The notes under the pieces are model-generated. The model was not told the origin of the DNA, searched no databases, and was given only the letters and a program-made list of their open reading frames with translations. This document shows positions 18,625 through 27,245 of a stretch of DNA of 35,598 nt, piece after piece. Position 1 is the stretch's first letter. Every line of letters starts with the position of its first letter. The stretch is taken from NCBI GenBank assembly GCA_009925805.1, contig RFQF01000002.1, positions 1 to 35,598 of the forward strand, read 5' to 3'. The stretch comes from Flavobacteriia bacterium (GTDB lineage Bacteria; Bacteroidota; Bacteroidia; Flavobacteriales_D; Crocinitomicaceae). A program made the translations under genes and the position numbers.

Positions 18625-21369
18625 TTAAAATTGATAGGATAAAGATACATTAAATCGTAAACCTTGCCCAAACATCACGGTGGCAGAGGTCGCATTAAAG
18701 TTCGCGTTATTATTGTTGGAATTGTTGGAAGCATCAGCAATGTATACAGCATTCAATAAGTTGATGATACTGGCCGAAAGGTTTAAGGCGTCTTCGTTGA
18801 TTTTAAAACGATACCCTGCATACAAATTCACCAAATAATAAGAGGGCATCACCCAAGACTGTCTTCCACCGTTTGCCCCTTGAAGCGAAAAGGGATTAAA
18901 ATTGGAATAGTAACGGTCAAAATATTGAACTTGCCCTTTAAAATACAAATTTTTAATAGGTTCGTAGCGAATGGTAGCCGAAAGTGCTGTTTGGGCCGCG
19001 TCTCCCACACCCACTCCTTTTGCATTAAAAGTGTATTTCAAGGAATCATATTGAGGAATGACAATGGTTTTGGAAGAATTCCAGAACCAATCGCCCATCG
19101 AGAACATCCATTCGGTAGATACTTTTTTGTGAATTTGCCAGGTAACATCGAGTTCACCGCCACGATGTATAGCGTCCATTCCGTTAATGTTAACATAGAT
19201 ACTCTCGCTCGGATCGTTGGGATCTGGCACCGCTACCCCGTAAGGAAAGGGCTTGTTTTTCCAATTCGTTAAATAGCCATTCAAATTAAATCCTATGAAC
19301 TTATTGGCATAAGTAATTCCGAATTCCGAGGCTAAGATTTTCTCATTGGTCATTACGCCAAAGAACTTATTATAATTATTATCAATCACGTTGGAAAACA
19401 TGGGTGTTCGGTTCAGGTAACCCAAATTCACAAATACACTGGCGCCGTCAAATAAATTATAGCTTGCACCCGTCTTAAGCGTAAATCCAGGAATATATTT
19501 CCAAGCGGTTTTAACAAAATCAACTCCCTCAGAATTGCTGGTATAGGTAGTGCCGTGATACGTAATGGTATCTCCGTAGCCAAAACGAAGCACCGTATCA
19601 CCTAAGGTAAGTTCCTTTTTTTGGAAATAATCGATGCCGCGGTATCCGTTTACAATGCCTGAAACATTCACGAAAGCATTGATTTTTTTACCTTCATACA
19701 CCAATTGACCAAAGGATCCTAACCAACTTACTAAACCGTCACGGTCTGAATTGAACAAGTTTTTAGCAATTTTATCTCCCACGCGCTTCATTGGGCTCGC
19801 TGCATTCTTGTTGGACATATCAATGTAATAATCACCTCCCAATAAATCTTTGATGACTTGGTAGTGCGAACCGCGGTAAAAACGCGCATCAATACCTCCC
19901 GATATTTCCATTCGAGGGTTGATTTTGTAGTTCGCCTGACCTAAGTATCCTACCCAAAAGTGATTGTTTACACTGGCAAGTAAAATTTGAGAACTTTTGA
20001 TTTCAGTGGCGGAATATTGGGGATCAATGTTGGGTGTACCAAATAGGGAATTTACTTTATTTTCATGAATCATTTGATCCCAGTCGATGAGTTTATTGGA
20101 ATCTCGAATTATGGCGGAGGAGTTATACAATGCCGTCCCGCCACCTCGTCCGATAGAAAGGTAGGCCATATTCGAAATGGAGAGTTCTTTCGATACTTTC
20201 CAGAAGTCTTTTAATGTAACCTGAGGCTTACTATAATAGTTTAACCGTTCGGACATTACTTCTTTTTTTCCATCAACCGTTCGGTACCCCCAATGCGGAT
20301 TAAAACGGAGTCCCATGTCCGAGTATAAAGCATTGGTATCGATGGTTACATCGTTTTTTCGTGCTTGATCTTCGCTCCAATATTGAATGGATTGTTGGAA
20401 AGACCTTTGAGCGTGTTGTTGAGGAGCCGCAAATCCGGAGAGGGTGAGGAGGTGATTTTCAAATTGTTTGGAGATTTTTAGGTACCCAAAATACCCTTGG
20501 CTAGGGGTTCCTTCTACCCAACCTTTAGCCTGCTTGTACGAAAAGGCCGCGGTCAAACCCCAACCTCCTTTCAAAATCCCGGTATTGTAGGAAGCCGTGG
20601 TCCGCATCATATTTCCCGAGCTGTATTCTTGTTTCAACGATCCTCCTTTTCGATTGCCGATACCTTGCGTGATGATGTTGATGGTTCCTCCAATGGAAGG
20701 CATGGCGATTTTGGTAGCTCCCAAGCCGCGTTGCACTTGCATCGACGCTGTAATTGCGTCCAAACCAAACCAATTCGACCAATATACCCAACCATTTTCC
20801 ATGTCATTTACCGGAACGCCATCAATCATTACCCCTACATTTCGTTGATCGAATCCCCGCACATTGATACGGGCGTCGCCGTCGCCTCCACCGGATTGGG
20901 TAGCATAGACTCCTGCGGTTCCGTTGAGCAACATGGGAAGGTCACGTGATCCCAGTTCCTCCTGAATTTTTTGCGCACTGATTTTCGTAACGGCCACAGG
21001 CACCGGACCATCTTTTACCACGTTACCAATGACCTTCACCTCGTCGAATTCTAAACTTCCTCCCATGTTAAGGTTGAGAACTAATTCCGGCTTGTTGAGC
21101 TTTACGTCACGCACTACCGTGTCGAAGGAAAGCATGGTAATCGTAAAACGGTATTCCCCATAGGGAAGGTCTTTGAATTGAAAACTTCCGTTCATTTCGG
21201 AGAGTTTACGCTGCACTACATTTCCAGAGGTCTTGGATTTTACTTCAATTTTTGCACCCCCCACTTTTTGGCCTGAGGATCCTTCGGAAACTACTCCAGA
21301 AACCTGCCCTTGTTGTGCAAAAGCATAGGAACAAAAAACAAGAAGTGAAAAGAAAAATATTCCGCGCAT
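18625..21369 (-). CDS. TonB-dependent outer-membrane receptor with carboxypeptidase-regulatory-like domain
   Basis: The 914-residue receptor has a signal peptide (1-18, cleavage after AFA), a carboxypeptidase-D regulatory-like domain (about 21-105) and a TonB plug (about 120-235). The plug includes RGFDQRNVGVMIDGVPVNDM and IGGTINIITQ. A 22-strand-type barrel follows, ending in the C-terminal phenylalanine (VSLSYQF) expected for BAM-inserted porins. It imports a ligand at the cost of proton-motive force. No SusD partner is present. Context with a nuclease and 5'-nucleotidase suggests nucleotides or oligonucleotides as cargo. This is inference. The start is the ATG at 21369; the frame stays open upstream to about 21471, but that extension would pass through a terminator hairpin and precede the signal peptide. 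It is 2 nt upstream of the nuclease gene. Confidence 0.93.
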   Translation of the reverse strand: MRGIFFFSLLVFCSYAFAQQGQVSGVVSEGSSGQKVGGAKIEVKSKTSGNVVQRKLSEMNGSFQFKDLPYGEYRFTITMLSFDTVVRDVKLNKPELVLNLNMGGSLEFDEVKVIGNVVKDGPVPVAVTKISAQKIQEELGSRDLPMLLNGTAGVYATQSGGGDGDARINVRGFDQRNVGVMIDGVPVNDMENGWVYWSNWFGLDAITASMQVQRGLGATKIAMPSIGGTINIITQGIGNRKGGSLKQEYSSGNMMRTTASYNTGILKGGWGLTAAFSYKQAKGWVEGTPSQGYFGYLKISKQFENHLLTLSGFAAPQQHAQRSFQQSIQYWSEDQARKNDVTIDTNALYSDMGLRFNPHWGYRTVDGKKEVMSERLNYYSKPQVTLKDFWKVSKELSISNMAYLSIGRGGGTALYNSSAIIRDSNKLIDWDQMIHENKVNSLFGTPNIDPQYSATEIKSSQILLASVNNHFWVGYLGQANYKINPRMEISGGIDARFYRGSHYQVIKDLLGGDYYIDMSNKNAASPMKRVGDKIAKNLFNSDRDGLVSWLGSFGQLVYEGKKINAFVNVSGIVNGYRGIDYFQKKELTLGDTVLRFGYGDTITYHGTTYTSNSEGVDFVKTAWKYIPGFTLKTGASYNLFDGASVFVNLGYLNRTPMFSNVIDNNYNKFFGVMTNEKILASEFGITYANKFIGFNLNGYLTNWKNKPFPYGVAVPDPNDPSESIYVNINGMDAIHRGGELDVTWQIHKKVSTEWMFSMGDWFWNSSKTIVIPQYDSLKYTFNAKGVGVGDAAQTALSATIRYEPIKNLYFKGQVQYFDRYYSNFNPFSLQGANGGRQSWVMPSYYLVNLYAGYRFKINEDALNLSASIINLLNAVYIADASNNSNNNNANFNATSATVMFGQGLRFNVSLSYQF

Positions 21370-21372
21370 AGC

Positions 21373-21396
21373 AAAAAAAATCCCGCTAGGCGGGAT
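21373..21396 (-). terminator. Intrinsic terminator/attenuator between the lamin-tail gene and the TonB receptor
   Basis: On the minus strand ATCCCGC, a 3-nt loop and GCGGGAT form a perfect 7-bp stem. It is followed by a run of eight T (the first shared with the stem base). It begins 7 nt after the lamin-tail stop codon, and the T-run ends 3 nt before the receptor ATG at 21369. The structure is a textbook Rho-independent terminator. Its position means full termination would cut the receptor mRNA at its start codon, so partial read-through or attenuation is plausible. Confidence 0.75.
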
Positions 21397-21403
21397 ATTA
21401 ATA

Positions 21404-22462
21404 TTACTTAATGATGATTTTTCGTGTTTCGGTTTTACCGTCTTTGGTCGTAACACGAACGAAATAAACACCGCGTGGTTCTTCTATTTGGAAAGTCACT
21501 AAGGAAGTGCTATTTACTTCTTTGGTAAACAACTCCTGACCGAACGCATTGATTACTTGGAAATGCTTAATGCTCGCGGTATTGTTAATGTAAAACGTTC
21601 CATTGGAAGGGTTTGGATAAATGGAGTAAGCAGCTTCTTCCACTTCGTTTACTGAAGCAGGACCGCATTGGCAAGAATGAAATCCTAACGAATTCCAATT
21701 TCCATCCAAAATCGGATTACCGCTTTGTCCTAATACTGGGTTTCCGTTTTGGTCAAGTCGAACGATAACCGCAGGAATCGTGTCCCACTCTAATAAAGGG
21801 TTGAAAAACGCAACTTGGGTACTTACCCCGTTTTGAATGCTTGCCTTTCGAATCATGGAGTGGTCTTTTGTTACAAGAACCCCTTGACCGTTATTGTAAG
21901 GAAAAGTGGTGGACCATGCCCCGTCGTTTCCAGCAGATGATCCGGTGGAGTTGGCTGGGTTTTCCCCAATTTTACCGAAAATATCCAGGATAACCAATCC
22001 GGGTACGTTGGCTGGGTTTATTACGGTAGCTGCATTGGCGGGAAGCGTACCTTTGGCTAATACAACCGCATCGTTACCATTCCAATACCAAGCATTCGAA
22101 ACGTTGTAGTTTGAACAGTAAAATCCGTCCGCCTTGGCTTGAAGCGAATCCCAAACGGGCGCATTTTGACCGGTTCCTAAGCTATCGCGTTGGTCGATTA
22201 CACCTACGTAAACATCGTGCGCTGCGATGATGCCGCTTAACTGAACTGCGTTGGCAACCGTAGCTGAACTTGCTCCGTTCGAGTAGCGCACCACAAAATA
22301 ACCGCTTAAGTTGATGGATTGATTGGTAGGATTGTAAATTTCTAGGGCCTTGTTATTCGACCAGCCTTCTACATATTCCGAAATAAAAAGATCGGAGCAA
22401 TTGCCTTGAGCCATTAGAAAACCACCATAAACCAGTGCTAAAAGGGTAAAGAATTTTTTCAT
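21404..22462 (-). CDS. Secreted lamin-tail-domain protein with T9SS sorting domain
   Basis: This 352-residue protein has a signal peptide (1-18) and a lamin-tail domain (LTD) starting at CSDLFISEYVEGWSNNKALE (about 22-41), which runs through IYNPTNQSINLSGYFV. An extended beta region follows to about residue 265, and then a type A T9SS sorting domain (YSIYPNPSNGTFYI onward, about 283-352). LTDs are often found in secreted bacterial nucleases and phosphatases, where they may bind DNA or the cell surface. Here no catalytic domain is recognised, so a binding or accessory role is likely. It is the first gene of the presumed operon and the terminator hairpin follows its stop by 7 nt. The ATG at 22462 is preceded by a T-rich leader and a weak -7-like TATTTTTA (22477-22484). 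Confidence 0.87.
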   Translation of the reverse strand: MKKFFTLLALVYGGFLMAQGNCSDLFISEYVEGWSNNKALEIYNPTNQSINLSGYFVVRYSNGASSATVANAVQLSGIIAAHDVYVGVIDQRDSLGTGQNAPVWDSLQAKADGFYCSNYNVSNAWYWNGNDAVVLAKGTLPANAATVINPANVPGLVILDIFGKIGENPANSTGSSAGNDGAWSTTFPYNNGQGVLVTKDHSMIRKASIQNGVSTQVAFFNPLLEWDTIPAVIVRLDQNGNPVLGQSGNPILDGNWNSLGFHSCQCGPASVNEVEEAAYSIYPNPSNGTFYINNTASIKHFQVINAFGQELFTKEVNSTSLVTFQIEEPRGVYFVRVTTKDGKTETRKIIIK

Positions 22463-22571
22463 GTGTAATTTTTTTGTAAAAATAAAAGGAATATGCGAAT
22501 TGCCCTACCTGAAACTACATTAACATTCTGTTAATTTCAACCCCTTTGGATTTTATTCTAAATTAGCGGAA

Positions 22572-24746
22572 ATGATTGTTATGAATAAAAGTGCTTGTTT
22601 ACTCTTTATCTTCGGCGCGTTTTACAGTTATTCTCAGGAGATTACCGTTGAAAAAATTTGGAAAACCTATGAATATCGCACCCAAGGGGTAGAAGGTTTT
22701 AACACCCTGAAGGACGGGGATCGCTATACCCAAATCAACGACCGTGGGGATTTGATCCTTTCGTATATTTCGAAGCCCGATGAAAAACCAAGCGTTTTAA
22801 TCAGCGCAGCTTCCTTGAAATATAAGGAAAACACTGTGGCTATGGAAGATTATGCCTTCAACGATTCAGAGCGAAAAGTCCTGATAATGACCGATATCGC
22901 ACCCATTTATCGGAGAAGTTATACGGCTGTATATTATTTATACGACTTAGATCTAAAAAAACTGGAACCCCTTTCCGAAGAATTCAGCCCACAAACCTTG
23001 GCGGAATATTCGCCGGATGGAACCCAGGTTTCGTTTATTCATGAGAACAATTTATACATCAAAAACCTAACAACAGGAAAAATTACGAGAGTTACCGAGG
23101 ATGGAAAACGAAATAAGGTCATCAACGGTACCACCGATTGGGTCTATGAAGAGGAGTTTTCGATAACCAAAGCCTACGCTTGGTCGCCGGATTCCAAGTA
23201 CCTTTCTTTTCTTCGATTTAACGAGAAAAAAGTACCCGAATATGGCTTGGATTTTTACGGGGACTTGTATCCGGAGCGCTATGAATACAAATATCCCAAG
23301 GCAGGAGAAGATAATTCCAAGGTAACCGCTCACTGGGTCGATGTGCTAAAACCGAACAAAATCAACGATTTTAGCCTTGGTCGCTACGAGTACATTCCTC
23401 GAATCCAATGGGCAAGCCGTCAAAATCAGCTCATACTTCAAACCATGAATCGCCACCAAGATTCCTTGCAATACCTATTAGTCGACTTTACGCAAGGCAA
23501 AGGGCCGAAAACGCAAGTCCTGCACATTGACCATAGCGCTTCTTACGTGGATGTGAACGAGGCCTTGCATTTTACCATCGATGGCAAAGGGTTCTATTTT
23601 ACCTCGGAAACCTCGGGGTTCAATCAATTGTACCAGTGCAGTTTTGAGGGTAAAATACAGCCACTAACCGAAGGCACGGAGGACATTGTAGAGGTGTATG
23701 GTCCAAGCTTGGACGGTTCTTCCTTTTATTACACCCGATCGAGTCAAGGAGGAATTTCCAAAGTGTTATGTAGGCTTTTGTTGAGCGATCGAAGCGTGCA
23801 ACTATTGTCCCCGGAAAAAGGATGGACCGATGCTTCATTTACCCAAGGAATGCGTTATTATGTGGGCACGTACTCCAACGCGAATACCCCTCCCGTGCAT
23901 GGCTTGTACGATGGAAAAGGGGAATTGATTAAAGTTCTCGAGGATAACAGCGCATTAAAATCCAAGCTCGAGAAACTTTCGTTGAGCCAAAAAACGTTCC
24001 AACGAATAAAAATCAACGGGGTTGAACTTAACGCCTCCGTAATACTCCCGCACCATTTCAATACAACCGCGAAATACCCTGTATACATGAATGTGTATGG
24101 AGGACCGGGGCATAATGAAGTAACAAACGCTTGGGATGGCAACGATTACATGTTTCATCAACTCCTTGCCTCAAAAGGATATGTGGTGGTGAGTGTTGAT
24201 CCAAGGGGAACACAATACCGCGGTGCTCAATTTAAGAAGGCTACCTATTTACAATTGGGCAAACTGGAAGTCGAGGATTTCATGGAATCGGCCAAATATT
24301 TCCAAAGCCTTCCCTATGTGGATGCCAAGAGAGTTGGCATTATGGGGTGGAGCTACGGCGGATTTATGAGTTCCTTGGCCATGACGAAGGGCGCTGACGT
24401 ATTCAAAATGGGTATCGCTGTGGCACCGGTAACCAACTGGCGCTATTACGACAACATTTACACCGAACGGTTTATGCGTACCCCCCAAGAAAACGCCAAA
24501 GGCTACGACGATAATTCGCCCATCAACCATGTGGATAAATTGAAAGGTAAGTTTCTTTTAATACATGGTATGGCGGATGATAATGTTCATTTTCAAAACA
24601 GTGCGGATATGGTGACGGCTTTGGTGCAGGCGAACAAGCAATTTGACTTTTTCGCTTATCCGAATAAAAATCATGGAATCTATGGCGGAAATACCCGAAA
24701 TCACTTATTTTCAATGCTCTACGATTATATTTTAAAGAATTTGTAG
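22572..24746 (+). CDS. Dipeptidyl peptidase IV-like S9 family serine peptidase
   Basis: This 724-residue exported protease has a signal peptide (1-22, ending YSYSQ). An eight-bladed propeller (about 40-480) carries the DWVYEEEF motif (189-196) whose glutamates bind the substrate amino-terminus. An alpha/beta hydrolase domain (about 490-724) has Ser594 in GWSYGG, Asp669 in HGMADDNVHF and His701 in NKNHGIYGG. All catalytic residues are present. It removes X-Pro or X-Ala dipeptides from peptides in the periplasm. Length matches bacterial DPP4s. Two in-frame ATGs (22572 and 22581) are possible, both leaving a signal peptide. A -7-like TAAATTAG at 22559-22566 is close to the start and would favour the second. 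The gene is divergent from the lamin-tail gene and appears monocistronic. Confidence 0.95.
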   Translation: MIVMNKSACLLFIFGAFYSYSQEITVEKIWKTYEYRTQGVEGFNTLKDGDRYTQINDRGDLILSYISKPDEKPSVLISAASLKYKENTVAMEDYAFNDSERKVLIMTDIAPIYRRSYTAVYYLYDLDLKKLEPLSEEFSPQTLAEYSPDGTQVSFIHENNLYIKNLTTGKITRVTEDGKRNKVINGTTDWVYEEEFSITKAYAWSPDSKYLSFLRFNEKKVPEYGLDFYGDLYPERYEYKYPKAGEDNSKVTAHWVDVLKPNKINDFSLGRYEYIPRIQWASRQNQLILQTMNRHQDSLQYLLVDFTQGKGPKTQVLHIDHSASYVDVNEALHFTIDGKGFYFTSETSGFNQLYQCSFEGKIQPLTEGTEDIVEVYGPSLDGSSFYYTRSSQGGISKVLCRLLLSDRSVQLLSPEKGWTDASFTQGMRYYVGTYSNANTPPVHGLYDGKGELIKVLEDNSALKSKLEKLSLSQKTFQRIKINGVELNASVILPHHFNTTAKYPVYMNVYGGPGHNEVTNAWDGNDYMFHQLLASKGYVVVSVDPRGTQYRGAQFKKATYLQLGKLEVEDFMESAKYFQSLPYVDAKRVGIMGWSYGGFMSSLAMTKGADVFKMGIAVAPVTNWRYYDNIYTERFMRTPQENAKGYDDNSPINHVDKLKGKFLLIHGMADDNVHFQNSADMVTALVQANKQFDFFAYPNKNHGIYGGNTRNHLFSMLYDYILKNL

Positions 24747-24860
24747 TAGATGCGTAAAATGCATTGAAAAAAAAAACAAGCGTTTTGCGGGAAAATGTAG
24801 GTGCGACTAGAATTTCTTCACTAAATTAGGCGTACAAAATTTTGAACTAGAAAAATCACC

Positions 24861-26044
24861 ATGAGCGAAACGGCAAAAATTGAATTGGACGGGAAAGTTT
24901 ACGAGCTTCCTGTCATTACGGGGACGGAAAACGAAAAAGCGATTGATATATCGAAATTACGCGATTTATCGGGTTACGTAACCTTGGATACAGGGTACAA
25001 GAATACGGGAGCGACGAAAAGCGCGATTACCTTTTTAGACGGGGAAGAGGGGGTTTTGCAATACCGAGGTTATCCTATAGAACAATTGGCCGAGAAAGCG
25101 AGTTTTTTAGAAGTATCCTATTTGCTTATTTATGGTGCATTACCAACCCAAAGCGAATTGACTCAATTTGAAAATAGCATTAAGAAACATACCTTGGTGC
25201 ACGAGGATATGAAACGGTTTTTTGAGGCCTATCCCGCAAAAGCACACCCTATGGGTGTTCTTTCCTCTATGATTTCTTCGTTGTCGACATTTTACCCTGA
25301 ATCGCTGGATCCCAACAGAAGTGCGGACATGAAGAATTTAACCGTACATCGTCTGATTGCAAAATTACCTACCTTGGCGGCTTGGTCTTACAAGAATTCT
25401 ACAAGCCATCCCTTCATGTACCCGCGCAATGATTTCGATTATGTGAAGAATTTCCTTTACATGATGTTTGCGATGCCTACCGAAGACTTCAGCGTTGACC
25501 CGGTCGTAGTTTCGGCACTCAACACCTTGTTAATCCTTCACGCGGACCACGAACAAAATTGTTCTACCTCTACCGTGCGCATTGTGGGTTCCTCTCTGCC
25601 GATGGAGGAAACGTGGATAAATGGGTAGCCAAGGCGAAAGACAAAGAGGATTCATTCCGACTCATGGGCTTTGGTCATAGGGTTTATAAAAACTTCGATC
25701 CACGTGCCACCATCATTAAAAAAGCCTGCGATGAGGTGTTGGCGAAATTGGGCGTTAACGACCCCTTGTTGGATATTGCCAAGAAATTGGAGCAAGTGGC
25801 ATTGGAAGACGAGTACTTCAAGGCAAGAAATTTATATCCAAATGTAGATTTCTATTCTGGAATTATTTACAAAGCACTTGGAATACCCACCGATATGTTT
25901 ACGGTGATGTTTGCCTTAGGTCGCCTTCCCGGATGGATCGCTCAATGGAAAGAAATGACCGAAAACAAAGAGCCGATTGGACGTCCTCGTCAGATTTACA
26001 TTGGTGCCACGAAACGTGATTACGTTCCCATTCAGGAGCGCTAG
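24861..26044 (+). pseudogene. gltA: Citrate synthase (type II, hexameric-like), disrupted by an internal loss near 25595
   Basis: Residues 1-245 (24861-25595) read as a normal GltA-type citrate synthase up to [19 protein letters not shown]. The frame then shifts and stops at 25628. From about 25598 another frame continues the family sequence at [19 protein letters not shown] and runs through [13 protein letters not shown] and VDFYSG to the normal C-terminus IQER (TAG at 26042-26044). About 35 residues are absent. In other GltA proteins this stretch contains GANxFASISAG and LWGPLHGGAN with the catalytic His (E. coli His264). The other catalytic positions (His of FGHRV, Asp of VDFYSG) remain. 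The enzyme condenses acetyl-CoA with oxaloacetate in the TCA cycle. A loss is surprising in an aerobic-type genome, and everything outside the gap looks fully conserved, so an assembly error is a serious alternative. A -7-like TAAATTAG is at 24822-24829. Confidence 0.85.
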
Positions 26045-27204
26045 GATTGTAGGATTGAATCGTAGGTATCGTAACGGCGAAAACTGCATTTCAAGTCCCC
26101 ATTAAACACGTCGTATTTTTTACTGGGTTTCAAACCGATTTGGTTCCAACCTTCTTGATTGCTGCTGATAATCCAGGAAGGAATGCCTTGCATGGTGTGT
26201 TTCAACCATGTGCCTAATTGCTGGTATAAATCGGCATCTTGAAGTTCAAGGCGTTCATCGTAGGGAGGATTGGTGAGGATGAATTGTATGCCTTCTTGGG
26301 TATGAATTTCCTTAAAGTCCATGGATTTAATGGTAATAAAACGCCCAAAGGAAAATCCACGGAGGTTTCTGCGTGCCTTGGTGACCATTTCGTCCGAAAT
26401 ATCCGATCCACTGATCGTGCATGGAAGTGATCTGACAATTCTTGGAGCGCTGTTGTAGATTTCATCCCAAAGCTGTAAGTCAAAATGCACTAAATTTTTG
26501 AAGGCATAATGGGTTCGCTCGATGTTGGATGGAATGCCCGATGCAAGTAAAGCAGCCTCAATGAGAAGTGTTCCTGATCCGCAAAAAGGATCGTAGAAGG
26601 CTTGTTTTCGGTCCCAACCGGACAACCGAATTAAGCACGCAGCTACCACCTCGTTTATAGGAGCGATGCCTGTTGCTGTTCGATATCCGCGTTGAAATAA
26701 GGGCAAACCACTGGTGTTGATGGATAATATACCTTCCTGGTCCGATAAATACAAATCAACCACTATTTTAGGGTGCTTGGTATCGATGGAAGGACGTTCT
26801 TTGTTCGCTTCGCGAAAATGGTCTACAATTCCATCTTTCACCAACAGGAAAGGGTAGTGGGTGTTTCGGACTTTTTTCGTTTGAATCGCCCCTTTTACGA
26901 CAAACGTTTTGGTTTCATGGAACCAATTGGACCATTTAATCGTGGAGGCCGCATCGTAAATATCTTGCTCGTTTCGAAAAGGAAAACGCGTGATTTCTAC
27001 CAATATGCTAATGGCACAGCGGCTGTAAAGGTTTAAAAAATAGAGGTCTTTCCATGATCCTTTGATCGAAACGGCACGGTTTCCAAGGACCGAGTCCGGG
27101 TAGCCTAATTCCTTCAATTCTTCTTGAAGTACCTTTTCGAACCCGAAAAAGCATTTTAAAGTAATGGATAATATTTGCGTACTTTCGGAAGGATTTGGGT
27201 TCAT
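26041..27204 (-). CDS. rlmL: THUMP-domain class I rRNA methyltransferase (RlmL N-half like)
   Basis: This 387-residue cytoplasmic SAM-dependent RNA methyltransferase has a THUMP RNA-binding domain (about 50-165) and a Rossmann methyltransferase domain. The latter carries the SAM motif DPFCGSGT (205-212), the acidic ribose-binding GSDIS, and the catalytic TNPPYDER (311-318) typical of N2-guanine methylation. It corresponds to the YcbY/RlmL N-terminal half, which makes m2G2445 in 23S rRNA. The RlmK C-terminal half of the E. coli fusion is absent, as is usual in Bacteroidota. The start is taken as the ATG at 27204 (MNPNPSES); a TTG at 27234 would lie over the promoter of the divergent phospholipase gene. 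It converges with citrate synthase, and the stops of both genes share the palindrome CTAG at 26041-26044. Confidence 0.88.
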   Translation of the reverse strand: MNPNPSESTQILSITLKCFFGFEKVLQEELKELGYPDSVLGNRAVSIKGSWKDLYFLNLYSRCAISILVEITRFPFRNEQDIYDAASTIKWSNWFHETKTFVVKGAIQTKKVRNTHYPFLLVKDGIVDHFREANKERPSIDTKHPKIVVDLYLSDQEGILSINTSGLPLFQRGYRTATGIAPINEVVAACLIRLSGWDRKQAFYDPFCGSGTLLIEAALLASGIPSNIERTHYAFKNLVHFDLQLWDEIYNSAPRIVRSLPCTISGSDISDEMVTKARRNLRGFSFGRFITIKSMDFKEIHTQEGIQFILTNPPYDERLELQDADLYQQLGTWLKHTMQGIPSWIISSNQEGWNQIGLKPSKKYDVFNGDLKCSFRRYDTYDSILQS

Positions 27205-27221
27205 CGACACAGGATTGCTTG

Positions 27222-27229
27222 TATTTTTG
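27222..27229 (+). promoter_or_regulatory. -7 box (TATTTTTG) for the patatin-barrel gene
   Basis: This is an exact TANNTTTG match 16 nt before the TTG start at 27246. A TTG lies at 27195-27197, 24 nt upstream, one more than the usual 17-23 nt. The box decides the start: the in-frame ATG at 27195 lies upstream of it and cannot be used from this promoter. Confidence 0.5.
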
Positions 27230-27245
27230 TGCAAAAGAACAAACT

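Noticed and set aside
20497-20949. 150-codon plus-strand frame inside the TonB receptor
   Set aside because: It is antisense to the conserved plug domain and shows no domain of its own.
21370-21471. N-terminal extension of the TonB receptor up to 21471
   Set aside because: It would run through the lamin-tail gene end and the terminator hairpin, ahead of a normal signal peptide at 21369.
24747-24790. Hairpin ATGCGTAAAATGCAT followed by a run of A after the DPP gene
   Set aside because: The stem is only about 4 bp and the following tract is A, not T, on the gene's strand, so it is not an intrinsic terminator for that gene.
25559-25628. Independent second gene starting at 25559 rather than a broken citrate synthase
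   Set aside because: The first about 12 residues of that frame do not resemble the family, while everything from ADGG on is the citrate synthase C-terminal half. The catalytic His region is missing from both halves.
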